Origin: a virus
Reading direction: 5' to 3' (one strand)
IMG/VR virus record: IMGVR_UViG_3300025133_000150
Span: 1 to 51,989 of that record
DNA length: 51,989 bases
Each line of letters opens with the position of its first letter. The stretch's first letter is position 1. This document shows positions 1 to 8,658 of this stretch, piece by piece. The position numbers and the translations under genes are program-made. The notes below the pieces were generated by a model. It saw only the letters and a program-made list of their open reading frames with translations. It was not told the DNA's origin and did not search any database.

Positions 1-1
1 T

Positions 2-217
2 ATAAAACAAAAGGATGGAACGAATCAACAAGCAGAGAGAAAAGTACCATGGCATTATGATCATCACATGGGAAAAAATCAAGAAGCCAACTGGGGAATT
101 ACAAGTGAATGGGTCGACCGACTAGTCGGCACACGAGTTAGATATCAAGACAGGAAAGCCGGCCATCCGCTCATTATATCGCGACCGAATTCCCTTGACA
201 CTGACGATAAGCGTTAG
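2..217 (+). CDS. C-terminal end of an unknown protein (5' truncated)
   Basis: Only the last 71 codons are inside the window; the start and most of the protein lie upstream. The visible part is hydrophilic, includes WGITSEWVDRLVG and ends RPNSLDTDDKR. I do not recognise the family. The reading frame is open from the first base and closes with TAG. That stop codon falls inside the spacer of the strong promoter of the next gene, so the two genes are probably separate transcription units. No function is proposed. Confidence 0.6.
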   Translation: MKQKDGTNQQAERKVPWHYDHHMGKNQEANWGITSEWVDRLVGTRVRYQDRKAGHPLIISRPNSLDTDDKR

Positions 218-223
218 TATATT
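195..223 (+). promoter_or_regulatory. sigma70-like promoter for the gp47-gp46 fusion gene
   Basis: A perfect -35 TTGACA is followed after 17 nt by TATATT. A TGGAG ribosome binding site at 237-241 lies 5 nt before the ATG. This is the best -35/-10 match in the window and fits an early promoter read by host sigma70 RNA polymerase. Confidence 0.75.
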
Positions 224-246
224 ATACTAGTATAAGTGGAGTTTGC

Positions 247-3200
247 ATGCGTTTTGCGCACATATCGGATACTCATATCCGAAATTTGAAGTATCATAAA
301 GAGTATAGAGAAGTTTTCAGCCAATTATATGAAAATCTTCGAGAACAAAAACCAGATTACATAATTCATTGCGGAGATATTGCACATACAAAGACTCAGA
401 TTAGCCCTGAGTATGTTCAAATGTGTTCTGATTTCCTTAAGAATTTAGCAGACATAGCACCAACTTATGTCATTCTCGGTAATCATGATGGCAACCTACG
501 GAACTCAAGCCGCCAGGACGCTCTTACGCCTATCGTAAGCGCGCTGCAACATCAAAGCCTATACCTACTACGAAACTCGGGGGAGACGCCTTTAAGGGGC
601 AATTTCTCCTTGAATGTACTATCTGTATTTGATGAAGAAAATTGGCAAAAAGCTTCTGACAATAATCGTATAAATATTGCTTTATATCATGGATCGATCT
701 CAAACTGTGAAACAGACTTGGGATGGAGAATGGAAAGGGGGGAAAATGATCTTGGCATCTTTAGTAATTTTGACTATGGTTTTCTTGGTGATATACACAA
801 GACCAATCAAATCTTGGACAAAAAAGGAAAGATACGTTATCCTGGCTCGACGGTCCAACAGAATCACGGAGAAACAAACGACAAAGGATATTTGATTTGG
901 GATATTGAGGATAAAGAAAACTTCACATGTGAGCATTTTGTTTTAAAAAATCCAAAACCCTTTATCACAATTCCACTAACGCCGCGAGGAAGAATTTCAA
1001 AGAAAGTTGAAGTTCAAAAAGGCGCCCGCCTGAGGCTTGTATCTGAAAATCATTTGGCGCTTGATGTTATTCGACGAGCGATTGATGTTGCAAAAACGCG
1101 CTTTAAGCCCGAAGCCATTACTTATTTAAATCGAGCACAAGGCGATCGAATTAATATCGAGGACTTGACCAATTTATTGGTAAAAGAAGATTTGCGCGAC
1201 ATTAATGTTCAGGAGGAATTAATTGAAGAATACCTGCAGGAGTATCAAGTCGATACCGAAACGACTGAAAAAATACTCAATCTTAATCGCATTTATAAAA
1301 CAAGAGTTGAGGAAGAGGAGGAGATCTCGCGAAACGTCAACTGGCGGCTCAAAAAATTAGAGTGGGACAATCTTTTTAATTATGGAGAAAAGAATTCTAT
1401 TGTTTTCAAAAACTTAAACGGCATTGTTGGAGTTTTCGGAAAGAACTTTTCTGGAAAATCCAGCATTGTTGATTCGATGCTCTACACGCTTTTTAATACA
1501 ACGTCGAAGAATAATCGCAAGAATCTTAATATTATCAATCAAAACAAGGATTACTGTCGAGGCTATGTTGAAATTGATGTCGGGGCAAAAACTTATAGAA
1601 TTGAAAGAGTTAGCACAAAATATACCAAAAAGCTTCGAGGCAACGTAACACAAGAGGCGAAGACTGATCTTGAGTTCAGTGTTTACGACAACGCCTTACA
1701 AGAAGAGAAAAGCCTGAACGGTACCTCAAGAATTGAGACTGACAAGAATATTAAAAAGATATTTGGAAGTATCGACGATTTTCTTTTAACTTCAATGGCT
1801 TCCCAGCTCGGCTCGCTTTCTTATATTAGCGAGGGCTCGACTCGTCGAAAAGAAATTCTCGCCAAATTTTTGGATCTTGAGGTCTTTGAGCGTAAATTCA
1901 AAATGGCCAAAGAAGAAGCTGGCGATATGAAAGCCTTGATTCGTCGAGGAGAAGATCGTCTGTTTGACGAAGAAATTAAAGAAGCTGAAAAAGTTTTTAA
2001 TAAAAATAATTCCAAACGAGAACAAAAGGATCTTGAATGTCTTGTTTTAAAAGAGAGCTTAATTAAAAAACAAAATGAGTTACAAGAAATTTCTCTAAAG
2101 TTAAAGGAAATTCCTGACGATATAATTGATATTAAGAATTTGATAAATGATATCAATGAGGCGGAAAATAAATTGCTGGCGTTAGAAAAAATTCAAGGTG
2201 ACACTTTATCTCAAATCGTAGAAAAAGAAGCCTATATTGAAAAGGCTGCAGAATTTCTTGAAGATTTTGATATTGAGGACATAAGAGAAAAACAAAAAGA
2301 AATTGATGACAAGATCAAGGAGTTGGAAGATCTTGAAAATGAAATTAATAAACTAGAAGAAAAAATAAAACAGCAGAAAAAGAAAATTAGTTTGTTAAAT
2401 GAGGTACCTTGCGGCGATAAATTTCCAACTTGTAAATTCATTCAGGATGCACATAGTACAAAAAAATCTATAGATAATTCATATGCTACCTTTGAAAATC
2501 TTAAAATTAATAAAGATGGTGTACATAAAAATATATCTGAATTGGAGCCTGGCAAGACACAGGAATATATTCAAAAATATGATGACCTTTGGCAGAGTTT
2601 TACTGAGGTCAAAAATGATTTAAATATTATTCAACTTGATTTAGAAAGAAATAAAAATGAGTCTTTCAAGATTAAAACATATTTAATAGAGCTTGAAAAG
2701 CAGAGAGAATATTATGATCAAAACAAAGAGCTTATTGAAAATTTGGAGACTCTACAGGCCTCTCAAGAAGAAGTTGAAGAAGAGGTTGCCAAATTAAGCA
2801 AACAATACGATCGATGTCAAAAGCTTATTCTTAATTTATATAAAGAAAACGGAACGCTAGAAGAAAGAGTCGAGAAAATTAAGCGAGATAAAGAAGAATA
2901 TATGACGTTGCGTGGTAATTTTTCTGCTTATGATTTGTTTATGAATTGTATGCATGCTAATGGAATTTCTTATGATATCATCAAAAAGCGCCTTCCGCTG
3001 ATTAATGCTGAGGTTTCAAAAGTTATTGCAAACATTGTTGACTTTGAAGTTTTTTTTGAAAATGAAGATAAAAAACTTGACATCTTAATTAAACATCCCG
3101 GCCACGATCCTCGCCCAATTGAAATGGGTTCTGGCGCTGAAAAAACAATTGCTGCCATGGCCATTCGTCTTGCACTCTTGAATGTTTCAACTTTACCGAA

Positions 3201-3399
3201 GGGGGATATTTTTGTTCTGGATGAGCCAGGAACTGCCCTAGATGAAGAAAATATGGAAGGGTTTATCAGAATCTTGGATATGATCAAAACTCAATTTAAG
3301 ACTGTGCTTCTCATTTCTCATCTAGATTCTTTAAAGGATACAGTGGATACTCAAATTATGATTGAAAGAAAAAAAGGCTATGCAGTTGTTAATCAATAA
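247..3399 (+). CDS. gp47-gp46 fusion: Mre11-like nuclease joined to Rad50-like SMC ATPase
   Basis: A recombination exonuclease that should process DNA ends for phage recombination and replication, with nuclease and ATPase in one chain of 1050 residues. The N-terminal part shows calcineurin-type nuclease motifs: SDTH (D8, H10), HCGD (D44), GNHD (residues 78-81), YHGS (H148) and GDIH (171-174). From about residue 365 an SMC-type ATPase begins, with Walker A GKNFSGKSS (G398-S405), a long coiled coil, a hook with C722 and C729 spaced C-x6-C, the signature MGSGAEKT near 960, Walker B IFVLDEP (D992, E993) and an ISHLD H-loop near 1025. In T4 these are two genes, 47 and 46. There is no stop, start or ribosome binding site at the junction. 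The downstream lysis-like and structural genes appear to belong to another transcription unit. Confidence 0.93.
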   Translation: MRFAHISDTHIRNLKYHKEYREVFSQLYENLREQKPDYIIHCGDIAHTKTQISPEYVQMCSDFLKNLADIAPTYVILGNHDGNLRNSSRQDALTPIVSALQHQSLYLLRNSGETPLRGNFSLNVLSVFDEENWQKASDNNRINIALYHGSISNCETDLGWRMERGENDLGIFSNFDYGFLGDIHKTNQILDKKGKIRYPGSTVQQNHGETNDKGYLIWDIEDKENFTCEHFVLKNPKPFITIPLTPRGRISKKVEVQKGARLRLVSENHLALDVIRRAIDVAKTRFKPEAITYLNRAQGDRINIEDLTNLLVKEDLRDINVQEELIEEYLQEYQVDTETTEKILNLNRIYKTRVEEEEEISRNVNWRLKKLEWDNLFNYGEKNSIVFKNLNGIVGVFGKNFSGKSSIVDSMLYTLFNTTSKNNRKNLNIINQNKDYCRGYVEIDVGAKTYRIERVSTKYTKKLRGNVTQEAKTDLEFSVYDNALQEEKSLNGTSRIETDKNIKKIFGSIDDFLLTSMASQLGSLSYISEGSTRRKEILAKFLDLEVFERKFKMAKEEAGDMKALIRRGEDRLFDEEIKEAEKVFNKNNSKREQKDLECLVLKESLIKKQNELQEISLKLKEIPDDIIDIKNLINDINEAENKLLALEKIQGDTLSQIVEKEAYIEKAAEFLEDFDIEDIREKQKEIDDKIKELEDLENEINKLEEKIKQQKKKISLLNEVPCGDKFPTCKFIQDAHSTKKSIDNSYATFENLKINKDGVHKNISELEPGKTQEYIQKYDDLWQSFTEVKNDLNIIQLDLERNKNESFKIKTYLIELEKQREYYDQNKELIENLETLQASQEEVEEEVAKLSKQYDRCQKLILNLYKENGTLEERVEKIKRDKEEYMTLRGNFSAYDLFMNCMHANGISYDIIKKRLPLINAEVSKVIANIVDFEVFFENEDKKLDILIKHPGHDPRPIEMGSGAEKTIAAMAIRLALLNVSTLPKGDIFVLDEPGTALDEENMEGFIRILDMIKTQFKTVLLISHLDSLKDTVDTQIMIERKKGYAVVNQ

Positions 3400-3422
3400 A
3401 AATTGATAACCCCATACAAAAG

Positions 3423-3432
3423 ACTATTTATT
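3423..3432 (+). promoter_or_regulatory. late-promoter-like element ACTATTTATT
   Basis: The motif stands 14-17 nt before the first small membrane-protein gene and is one of several copies of ACTATTTAT found only in gaps ahead of structural or lysis genes. A weak -35-like TTGATA lies 16 nt upstream of its TATTTA core. Late-promoter function is inferred from its repeated position. Confidence 0.4.
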
Positions 3433-3445
3433 GGTGGAGGTTTCA

Positions 3446-3640
3446 ATGATGGGACGAGCAAGAGCATGGTTAGATAAAAATATTGAGAGATTCATTTCAC
3501 GTAAATTTTTGGCATGGGTAACAGCCACATATTTGGTCGTGGCCGGCGGGGTAACAAGCGATGATTGGGTTGCCGTTACATTGATGTATGTCGGCTCACA
3601 GGCTTTGGTTGATCTAGCCGCCAAGTGGAAGCATGGGTGA
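3446..3640 (+). CDS. small membrane protein, holin-like candidate
   Basis: A 64-residue protein with a basic N-terminus (MMGRARAWLDKNIERF) and two hydrophobic stretches, FLAWVTATYLVVAGGV and WVAVTLMYVGSQALVDLAA, ending in a basic tail. This is the size and layout of a small two-segment phage holin, but no family signature is certain. GGAGG lies 5 nt before the first ATG and 8 nt before a second adjacent ATG; either may be used. It overlaps the next gene by 8 nt, and that gene is also a membrane protein. A lysis role is inferred from topology and neighbours. Confidence 0.6.
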   Translation: MMGRARAWLDKNIERFISRKFLAWVTATYLVVAGGVTSDDWVAVTLMYVGSQALVDLAAKWKHG

Positions 3641-4031
3641 AAACAAGGTGTTAGTGTGGAAAAAAGTTTGGACCTGGATTAAGCACCACTGGTATATTCC
3701 AGTAATTTTGGTGTTAGTGCTGGCCTGTATTTTGGCCGGCCAAGGAGTCAAAAATAAGTATTTTGATATCATGTTGCAATCTAGAGAAAACTACAAGAAA
3801 GAAATAGAAATCATTAAAAAAAACAATGCTGAGGAAAAAGAAAAAACGCTGGATGCCCTAAAGCGTTATCAAGAAAGTCTTACAAAAATTGAAGAAGACT
3901 TCAGCGTTAAAATGGAAGAGTTGCCAAAAAAAGAAAAAAAAGAAGTTGAGGCTGTTATCAAAAAATTTGATAATGATCCGGATAAATTAGCAGAAGAAAT
4001 TGCCAATATTTTAGGGGCCCAAAATGTTTAA
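3633..4031 (+). CDS. membrane-anchored coiled-coil protein, possible inner-membrane spanin
   Basis: A 132-residue protein with one N-terminal transmembrane segment (WYIPVILVLVLACILAG, about residues 20-36) followed by a long Lys/Glu-rich helical region of coiled-coil type. A short N-terminal anchor with a periplasmic coiled coil is the architecture of Rz-type inner-membrane spanins. It overlaps both neighbours by 8 nt, so the three genes are translationally coupled. The spanin idea rests on architecture and position. A structural or scaffold-like membrane protein is the alternative. Confidence 0.6.
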   Translation: MGENKVLVWKKVWTWIKHHWYIPVILVLVLACILAGQGVKNKYFDIMLQSRENYKKEIEIIKKNNAEEKEKTLDALKRYQESLTKIEEDFSVKMEELPKKEKKEVEAVIKKFDNDPDKLAEEIANILGAQNV

Positions 4032-4488
4032 GAAAATCTTTACAATTTTTCTAATTGTTTGCTTTACATGTGTGACAACAGGCGCTGCATCTCAAGAATT
4101 GGAAAACCAGCTAGGCAAAGTAACGTCTATCAATAGTGGCGACCCTGCACCGTTTTCTGGGATTCTACTGGATTCAATTGCTGGTGCAAAGTTCATTGCA
4201 AAAAGTAGATATTGCGCCGAGGAACTTGAATTAAGATTACAAAAAGAGTTTCAGATACAATTAACAAGTAAGCAGTTGTCAATCGATCTTTTGCAAGGGC
4301 AATACGATACTTTACAAAATACACATAATCAGCTTTTGCTTCAGAAAGAAAAAGAAATTAATCAACTAAATGAGATCATCAAAGATGAAATAGATGATCA
4401 TTCTCATTGGTGGTTTGCCGGCGGAATTGTGGCTGGTATCTTGTTATCGATTGGTATTTTTTATGCAGCAGTAGAGGTGCAAAATTAA
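4024..4488 (+). CDS. secreted protein with signal peptide and C-terminal membrane segment
   Basis: A 154-residue protein. The first about 22 residues (MFKKIFTIFLIVCFTC...) form a signal peptide. The segment PAPFSGILLDSIAGAKFIA resembles a block common in periplasmic proteins of aquatic phages. The middle is helical, with heptad-like Leu/Gln, and the end carries a transmembrane helix (WWFAGGIVAGILLSIGIFYA). The export signals suggest it acts in the periplasm or envelope, possibly with the preceding gene product during lysis. Its last base is shared with the start codon of the next gene. Exact function is unknown. Confidence 0.6.
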   Translation: MFKKIFTIFLIVCFTCVTTGAASQELENQLGKVTSINSGDPAPFSGILLDSIAGAKFIAKSRYCAEELELRLQKEFQIQLTSKQLSIDLLQGQYDTLQNTHNQLLLQKEKEINQLNEIIKDEIDDHSHWWFAGGIVAGILLSIGIFYAAVEVQN

Positions 4489-5267
4489 TGGCGAAAAGAG
4501 GCACGATAGGCGATTATACACCGGCAAAGTTAAAAAAAATTGTCCAAGATAATTCGATATCATCGGGCGGCTCATTAACCATTAATGATAACGAAAAACT
4601 TTATTTTGGAACGGACAGCGACGCATATATATCTTATGACGAAAGCACATCTGATAAATTAATTATATCTGGTGCACTTGGAGGTACCGCCTTTGACGGT
4701 AATATAGCTCATATCGGTCAATTGGGCGCTGCTAATAGTTCGTATATACCAGCTCTCGCAGGCCCTGTAACCGCCTGTGACGTGATAACAGATTGCAGTG
4801 TCGGCGGCACTAGTGCTGGCAATGCCGTAACAGCAATTGCTGACGGTCAAGGCGGCGGAGATATGATCAAGCTTGGAACATTTCATTCTGGTATTTCAGT
4901 CAAAGGTCATATAATTATGTTAAATAATGGTGTCTGGTACGCTGCCGATAGAAGTGATACTTCCGGAGCTAGTGCAGGCCATGGTATTTTAGCAGCTGCT
5001 TTAGATGTTGATGGCGGCGCTAGTGAGGGGTTGGTACTCTTAAGGGGCATTCTTCGTATTGACAGTACATTAATGAATGGCTTTACAAATGCTGCTACCG
5101 ACATTGGAAGACCGGTTTATTTATCAACAACGGCGGGAGAATATGATATGGCAGTTTCTTCAACTAGTAATGATATTGTTCGAGTAGTCGGGCATATGTT
5201 AGATACAAATGATACGGATCATTTAATCTATTTTAATCCTTCTAACGATTGGGTTCAGGTAAGTTAG
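4488..5267 (+). CDS. virion structural protein, module A copy 1 (fibre/decoration-like)
   Basis: A 259-residue protein rich in Gly, Ser, Thr and Ala, with alternating beta-type sequence typical of phage fibres or capsid decoration. Its C-terminal half matches the later copy of this module (15202-15786): both have a GxL(V)LRG-type segment, then xRVxGxxxxxxxxxIYFNP and end in W-V-x-I/V-S. It starts at an ATG that overlaps the preceding TAA by one base. The following gene is also a copy of a gene found at 15.8 kb, so the two genes form a repeated unit. Virion location is inferred from composition and the paralogue inside the head cluster. Confidence 0.6.
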   Translation: MAKRGTIGDYTPAKLKKIVQDNSISSGGSLTINDNEKLYFGTDSDAYISYDESTSDKLIISGALGGTAFDGNIAHIGQLGAANSSYIPALAGPVTACDVITDCSVGGTSAGNAVTAIADGQGGGDMIKLGTFHSGISVKGHIIMLNNGVWYAADRSDTSGASAGHGILAAALDVDGGASEGLVLLRGILRIDSTLMNGFTNAATDIGRPVYLSTTAGEYDMAVSSTSNDIVRVVGHMLDTNDTDHLIYFNPSNDWVQVS

Positions 5268-6046
5268 TGCCCGATATTATTGCCGCTACAACCGATGGAG
5301 TAGTTTATAATGATCAGAATGATTTGACACCAGGGGGCGCCACAACTCAAGTAAATGATGGCTGGACTCCTTGCCGCAATTCTCCAACTGGCTCCAAAGC
5401 ACAGAATTCAATACAATATACAACCGCGGGCACACAAGTAAAAAAGTGGCTCGACACCGACGCGGGGCGATTCACAATTAGAAGAAGCTTTTTCGCTTTT
5501 GATACTTCTGGAATCGATGATGATCCCGCTGCCGACGATTGTGCCACCGCCGCGACATTAAAAATTTACGGCAGTACATACGGTACCGCTGATATTATAA
5601 TTGTCAAAGCAACAGCACCAGATTTATCAACCGGAGTAGCTACCGGCGATTTTAACGCTTTGCATGGGTGGGATAGTAGTTTTGGTCCGAGCGACCTTAC
5701 TATATATTCTTCAGAAGTTAGTACGTGGAGTACATCAGGATATAATAGTATTACTTTGAATGCCGCGGCACTGAGCGATATGAATGATTTAGATGTTTTT
5801 AAACTAGCCATAATTGAATATGATCATGATTATTTAGATGTTGAATACGATCCCGGCACTAGTGGAGAAGTTAATGCCGGCATGTATTATAGCCAAGGGC
5901 CTAGTGGCAAAAAGCCTGTTATTTCATATACAGCCGGCGGGTGTGGGTATAGTCATAGTATTGATGGGGTTTCGGCTGCAAATATTGGAGGTGTTATCGG
6001 CGTTAGCACTGCAAATATTGCAAATCGAAGTGGTGTGCCGACTTAA
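5267..6046 (+). CDS. virion structural protein, module B copy 1
   Basis: A 259-residue protein clearly paralogous to the one at 15802-16581, which has the same length. Shared blocks include PxIxAATTD at the start, RSFFAFD, ADIIIVKA versus DAIIVKA, LHGW, TLNAAAL and VFKxAxIE. GTG is chosen as start because it overlaps the previous TAG by one base and places the protein exactly in register with the ATG of the paralogue. The C-terminus has short repeats of GVSxANIxxxxGV type. The fold looks all-beta and is probably a host-contact or decoration protein. No enzymatic motif is visible. Confidence 0.62.
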   Translation: MPDIIAATTDGVVYNDQNDLTPGGATTQVNDGWTPCRNSPTGSKAQNSIQYTTAGTQVKKWLDTDAGRFTIRRSFFAFDTSGIDDDPAADDCATAATLKIYGSTYGTADIIIVKATAPDLSTGVATGDFNALHGWDSSFGPSDLTIYSSEVSTWSTSGYNSITLNAAALSDMNDLDVFKLAIIEYDHDYLDVEYDPGTSGEVNAGMYYSQGPSGKKPVISYTAGGCGYSHSIDGVSAANIGGVIGVSTANIANRSGVPT

Positions 6047-6070
6047 TTAAAAACGAAGGAAAGCTTAACA
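6047..6070 (+). repeat. 3' flank element TTAAAAA-N7-AAGCTTAACA, copy 1
   Basis: This element follows module B copy 1 directly after its stop codon. The same two words with the same 7-nt spacing occur behind the second copy of module B (16589-16612). It may mark the edge of the duplicated unit or be a conserved 3' signal. Confidence 0.55.
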
Positions 6071-6122
6071 ATTTATATATAATACTGTAAAGTATAAATT
6101 TTGAAATCTCGACTATCGTAGG

Positions 6123-6132
6123 CTATTTATAT
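6123..6132 (+). promoter_or_regulatory. late-promoter-like element CTATTTATAT
   Basis: A copy of the CTATTTAT element ends one base before the ATG of the zinc-ribbon gene. It is so close that a transcript starting from it would be almost leaderless or would serve the next gene, so the role here is uncertain. Confidence 0.3.
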
Positions 6133-6133
6133 T

Positions 6134-6529
6134 ATGGACAAAGACTGGGATCACATAGCAAAGATCGAAAAAGCCATTCGTCAAAAATATGGCAGAGAGG
6201 CGATTATCAATCCAAATTCGGGATGGTCCGAGGACAAAGAAAAAGAATATATTGCACAACTTAGAGAAATGTCTTCCCATCAGGATGCCATGGAGCGGCA
6301 GCAAGAGAAGGTTGAACTTGATGGATTTTTAATTAATAAAAAACTACTTACTAGAGAAACTAGCATTTTAAATTGCCCAGTTTGCACAAAAAGATTAAAA
6401 ACAATTAAAGACGATATATATAATAACAAATTTGAGTGCTGCCATAAATGTTTTATCAATTACGTTGAAGGTCGCGTAGAACGTTGGCAAAATGGATGGA
6501 GACCAGGAGAAAAAAAATGTCACAATTAG
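6134..6529 (+). CDS. zinc-ribbon protein of unknown function
   Basis: A 131-residue protein with a helical charged N-terminal half (DWDHIAKIEKAIRQKYG) and a C-terminal four-cysteine zinc ribbon, CPVC near residue 79 and CCHKC near 99. It opens the packaging and head cluster and overlaps the next gene by 13 nt. Nucleic-acid or protein binding is suggested by the zinc site, but there is no enzyme motif. No clear ribosome binding site precedes the ATG, so the start is less certain than the frame. Confidence 0.7.
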   Translation: MDKDWDHIAKIEKAIRQKYGREAIINPNSGWSEDKEKEYIAQLREMSSHQDAMERQQEKVELDGFLINKKLLTRETSILNCPVCTKRLKTIKDDIYNNKFECCHKCFINYVEGRVERWQNGWRPGEKKCHN

Positions 6530-7074
6530 ATTTAGATGTTGCAAGGGGCTTGATGCAAGCAGCTGCAGATTCATATGACGGCGCCATAGACGATAAAGGA
6601 CAACCAATTAAAATTGGCCTCAAAAGAGAAGAAGGTCATCCCATACTCGATACCCGCGTGATGGACGGCTTTAAATGCCGCATTGATGGTGCCAAATTGG
6701 TAGTTACTTATCAATCAGAAGTTCTTTTAAAAGATGTTTATAGCGGCAATCTAGAAAATGAGCTTGAACAAACAATGGCAGGTATCGTCAAACATCTCAA
6801 GAAACGATATAAAAAAATTACTGGTAAAACTTTAAAACTTAAAGCGGATGGAGAGGTAGATGCGATTGTACAATCGACTAGCCGCGTCAGAGTCTTTGTT
6901 CTTGCTACAAAAATCTATGATATTGATAGTTTGAAAGACGTTGAAAATCGCCTTTCTCCAAGCGGAGATGTGGAGCTAGATAAGAGCTTTAAGAAATTCT
7001 TATCTTTGGGTCACGGCAAAGATACTACGACAGGAATGACAACAGTCAAAGAACTTTCGAAAGCGAAAAGTTAG
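6517..7074 (+). CDS. conserved-type hypothetical protein upstream of terminase
   Basis: A 185-residue soluble protein. The start is the ATG 8 nt behind AGGAG, inside the end of the preceding gene. It has mixed helix and strand character, with a basic segment HLKKRYKKITGKTLKLK in the middle. It lies immediately upstream of the large terminase, where a small terminase would be expected, but I see no helix-turn-helix or central coiled coil typical of gp16. A packaging or head-maturation role is possible from position only. Confidence 0.6.
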   Translation: MSQLDLDVARGLMQAAADSYDGAIDDKGQPIKIGLKREEGHPILDTRVMDGFKCRIDGAKLVVTYQSEVLLKDVYSGNLENELEQTMAGIVKHLKKRYKKITGKTLKLKADGEVDAIVQSTSRVRVFVLATKIYDIDSLKDVENRLSPSGDVELDKSFKKFLSLGHGKDTTTGMTTVKELSKAKS

Positions 7075-7075
7075 A

Positions 7076-8650
7076 ATGTCATATCAACTTTCCAGAGAGC
7101 AGATTTTAAAAGAAATCGTAAAATCTGGCAAGGATCCCGTATATTTCATCAATAGTTATGCAAGGATATCGCACCCGCAGCATGGCCTTATTCCTTTCAA
7201 AACTTATGATTTTCAGACGGAACTTCTAAAAGACTTTAATAATTATCGTTTTAATGTAATTTTAAAAGCACGCCAGCTTGGTATTTCAACGATTACGGCA
7301 GCTTATGTTGCGTGGATGATGCTTTTTCATAAAGAAAAAAACGTTCTTGTTATAGCGACACAATTCAAGACAGCATCCAATCTTGTTAAAAAAGTAAAAG
7401 CAATACACAAAAACTTGCCAGACTGGCTTCGAATTTCAGAGATTTCTATTGATAACAGAACTTCGTTCGAATTAACCAATGGTTCACAAATTAAGGCGAC
7501 GTCGACTTCTTCTGACGCCGGCCGCTCAGAAGCGTTATCGTTGCTTGTTATTGACGAGGCTGCCCATATCGAAGGCCTGGGAGAGCTTTGGACCGGCTTA
7601 TATCCCACACTTTCAACCGGTGGCAGATGCATTGCTTTGTCAACCCCCAACGGCGTTGGAAACTGGTTTCATCAAACTTGCATTGATGCTGAACAAGAAA
7701 ATAATGATTTTTATTTGACAACGCTCAAGTGGCGCGCCCATCCAGATCGAGATCAAGCTTGGTTCGAAAATGAAACCAAAAATATGTCTAGGCGCCAAAT
7801 CGCACAAGAACTTGAGTGTAATTTCAACATGTCTGGCGAGACCGTTTTTCATGCAGATGACATGAAAGCTATTGGAGAACGGATAAGGGAGCCAGAATAC
7901 AAAACTGGCTTTGATCGTAATTTTTGGGTTTGGGAAAAGTATCAGCCAGGTTCGACCTATCTTTTATCAGCCGATGTTGCCCGGGGCGATGGAAAAGATT
8001 ATTCAACTTTTCTCATATTTAAAATTGAAACAATGGAGATTGTTGGAGAATATCAAGGGAAAGCAACGCCAGATTTATTTGCCAATATGTTAAATGAAGT
8101 TGGCAAAGAATATGGCAATTGTATGGTTGTTGTTGAAAATAATACAGTTGGCTGGACTGCACTGAACAAACTTCAGGAATTTGCTTATCCAAATCTTTTT
8201 TATTCTTATAAATCTAGCCACGAATATGTTGAGCCCTTGATTGGAGAAAGAAGCAACAGTGCCGTCATGGGCTTTTCAATGACTTCCAAGACTCGCCCGC
8301 TGGTTATTGCTAAACTAGAAGAATTCATTAGAAATAAACTAGTTACAATATATTCAAGCAGAACCTATAATGAAATGAAAACATTTGTTTGGCACAACAG
8401 CAAACCTCAAGCGATGAGAGGTTATAATGACGACCTAATCATGGCTTTTGCAATCGGCTGCTGGGTCAAAGATATTGCTTTTGAAATAAATCAAAGAGAT
8501 ATGGAATATAAAAAAGCTTTCTTAAACTGTATGAAAAAATCTGATACAATGATGAATACAACGATCTCCGGAATGCACGGATACAAGCCAATCGTAAAAA
8601 GCGCTGAAAAAGAAAAATATGCTGATCACATTTGGCTGCTCAAGGGATAA
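7076..8650 (+). CDS. terminase large subunit (gp17-like)
   Basis: The ATP-driven DNA packaging motor and headful nuclease, 524 residues. The ATPase domain has the terminase-type Walker A ARQLGIST (65-72), Walker B LLVIDEAAH (D160, E161) and coupling motif ALSTPNG (187-193). The RNase H-like nuclease domain has three acidic sites: SADVARGDG (D300), VVVENN (E354) and YNDDLIMAF (D452/D453). Length fits the T4 family (610 in T4) with a somewhat shorter N-terminus. The gene begins two bases after the previous stop and is followed by the portal it docks onto. Confidence 0.96.
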   Translation: MSYQLSREQILKEIVKSGKDPVYFINSYARISHPQHGLIPFKTYDFQTELLKDFNNYRFNVILKARQLGISTITAAYVAWMMLFHKEKNVLVIATQFKTASNLVKKVKAIHKNLPDWLRISEISIDNRTSFELTNGSQIKATSTSSDAGRSEALSLLVIDEAAHIEGLGELWTGLYPTLSTGGRCIALSTPNGVGNWFHQTCIDAEQENNDFYLTTLKWRAHPDRDQAWFENETKNMSRRQIAQELECNFNMSGETVFHADDMKAIGERIREPEYKTGFDRNFWVWEKYQPGSTYLLSADVARGDGKDYSTFLIFKIETMEIVGEYQGKATPDLFANMLNEVGKEYGNCMVVVENNTVGWTALNKLQEFAYPNLFYSYKSSHEYVEPLIGERSNSAVMGFSMTSKTRPLVIAKLEEFIRNKLVTIYSSRTYNEMKTFVWHNSKPQAMRGYNDDLIMAFAIGCWVKDIAFEINQRDMEYKKAFLNCMKKSDTMMNTTISGMHGYKPIVKSAEKEKYADHIWLLKG

Positions 8651-8658
8651 TTATATAA

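Noticed and set aside
700-936. ORFs on the minus strand opposite major genes here and throughout the window
   Set aside because: All lie opposite well-supported + strand genes, lack ribosome binding sites and show low-complexity mirror composition; none resembles a known protein.
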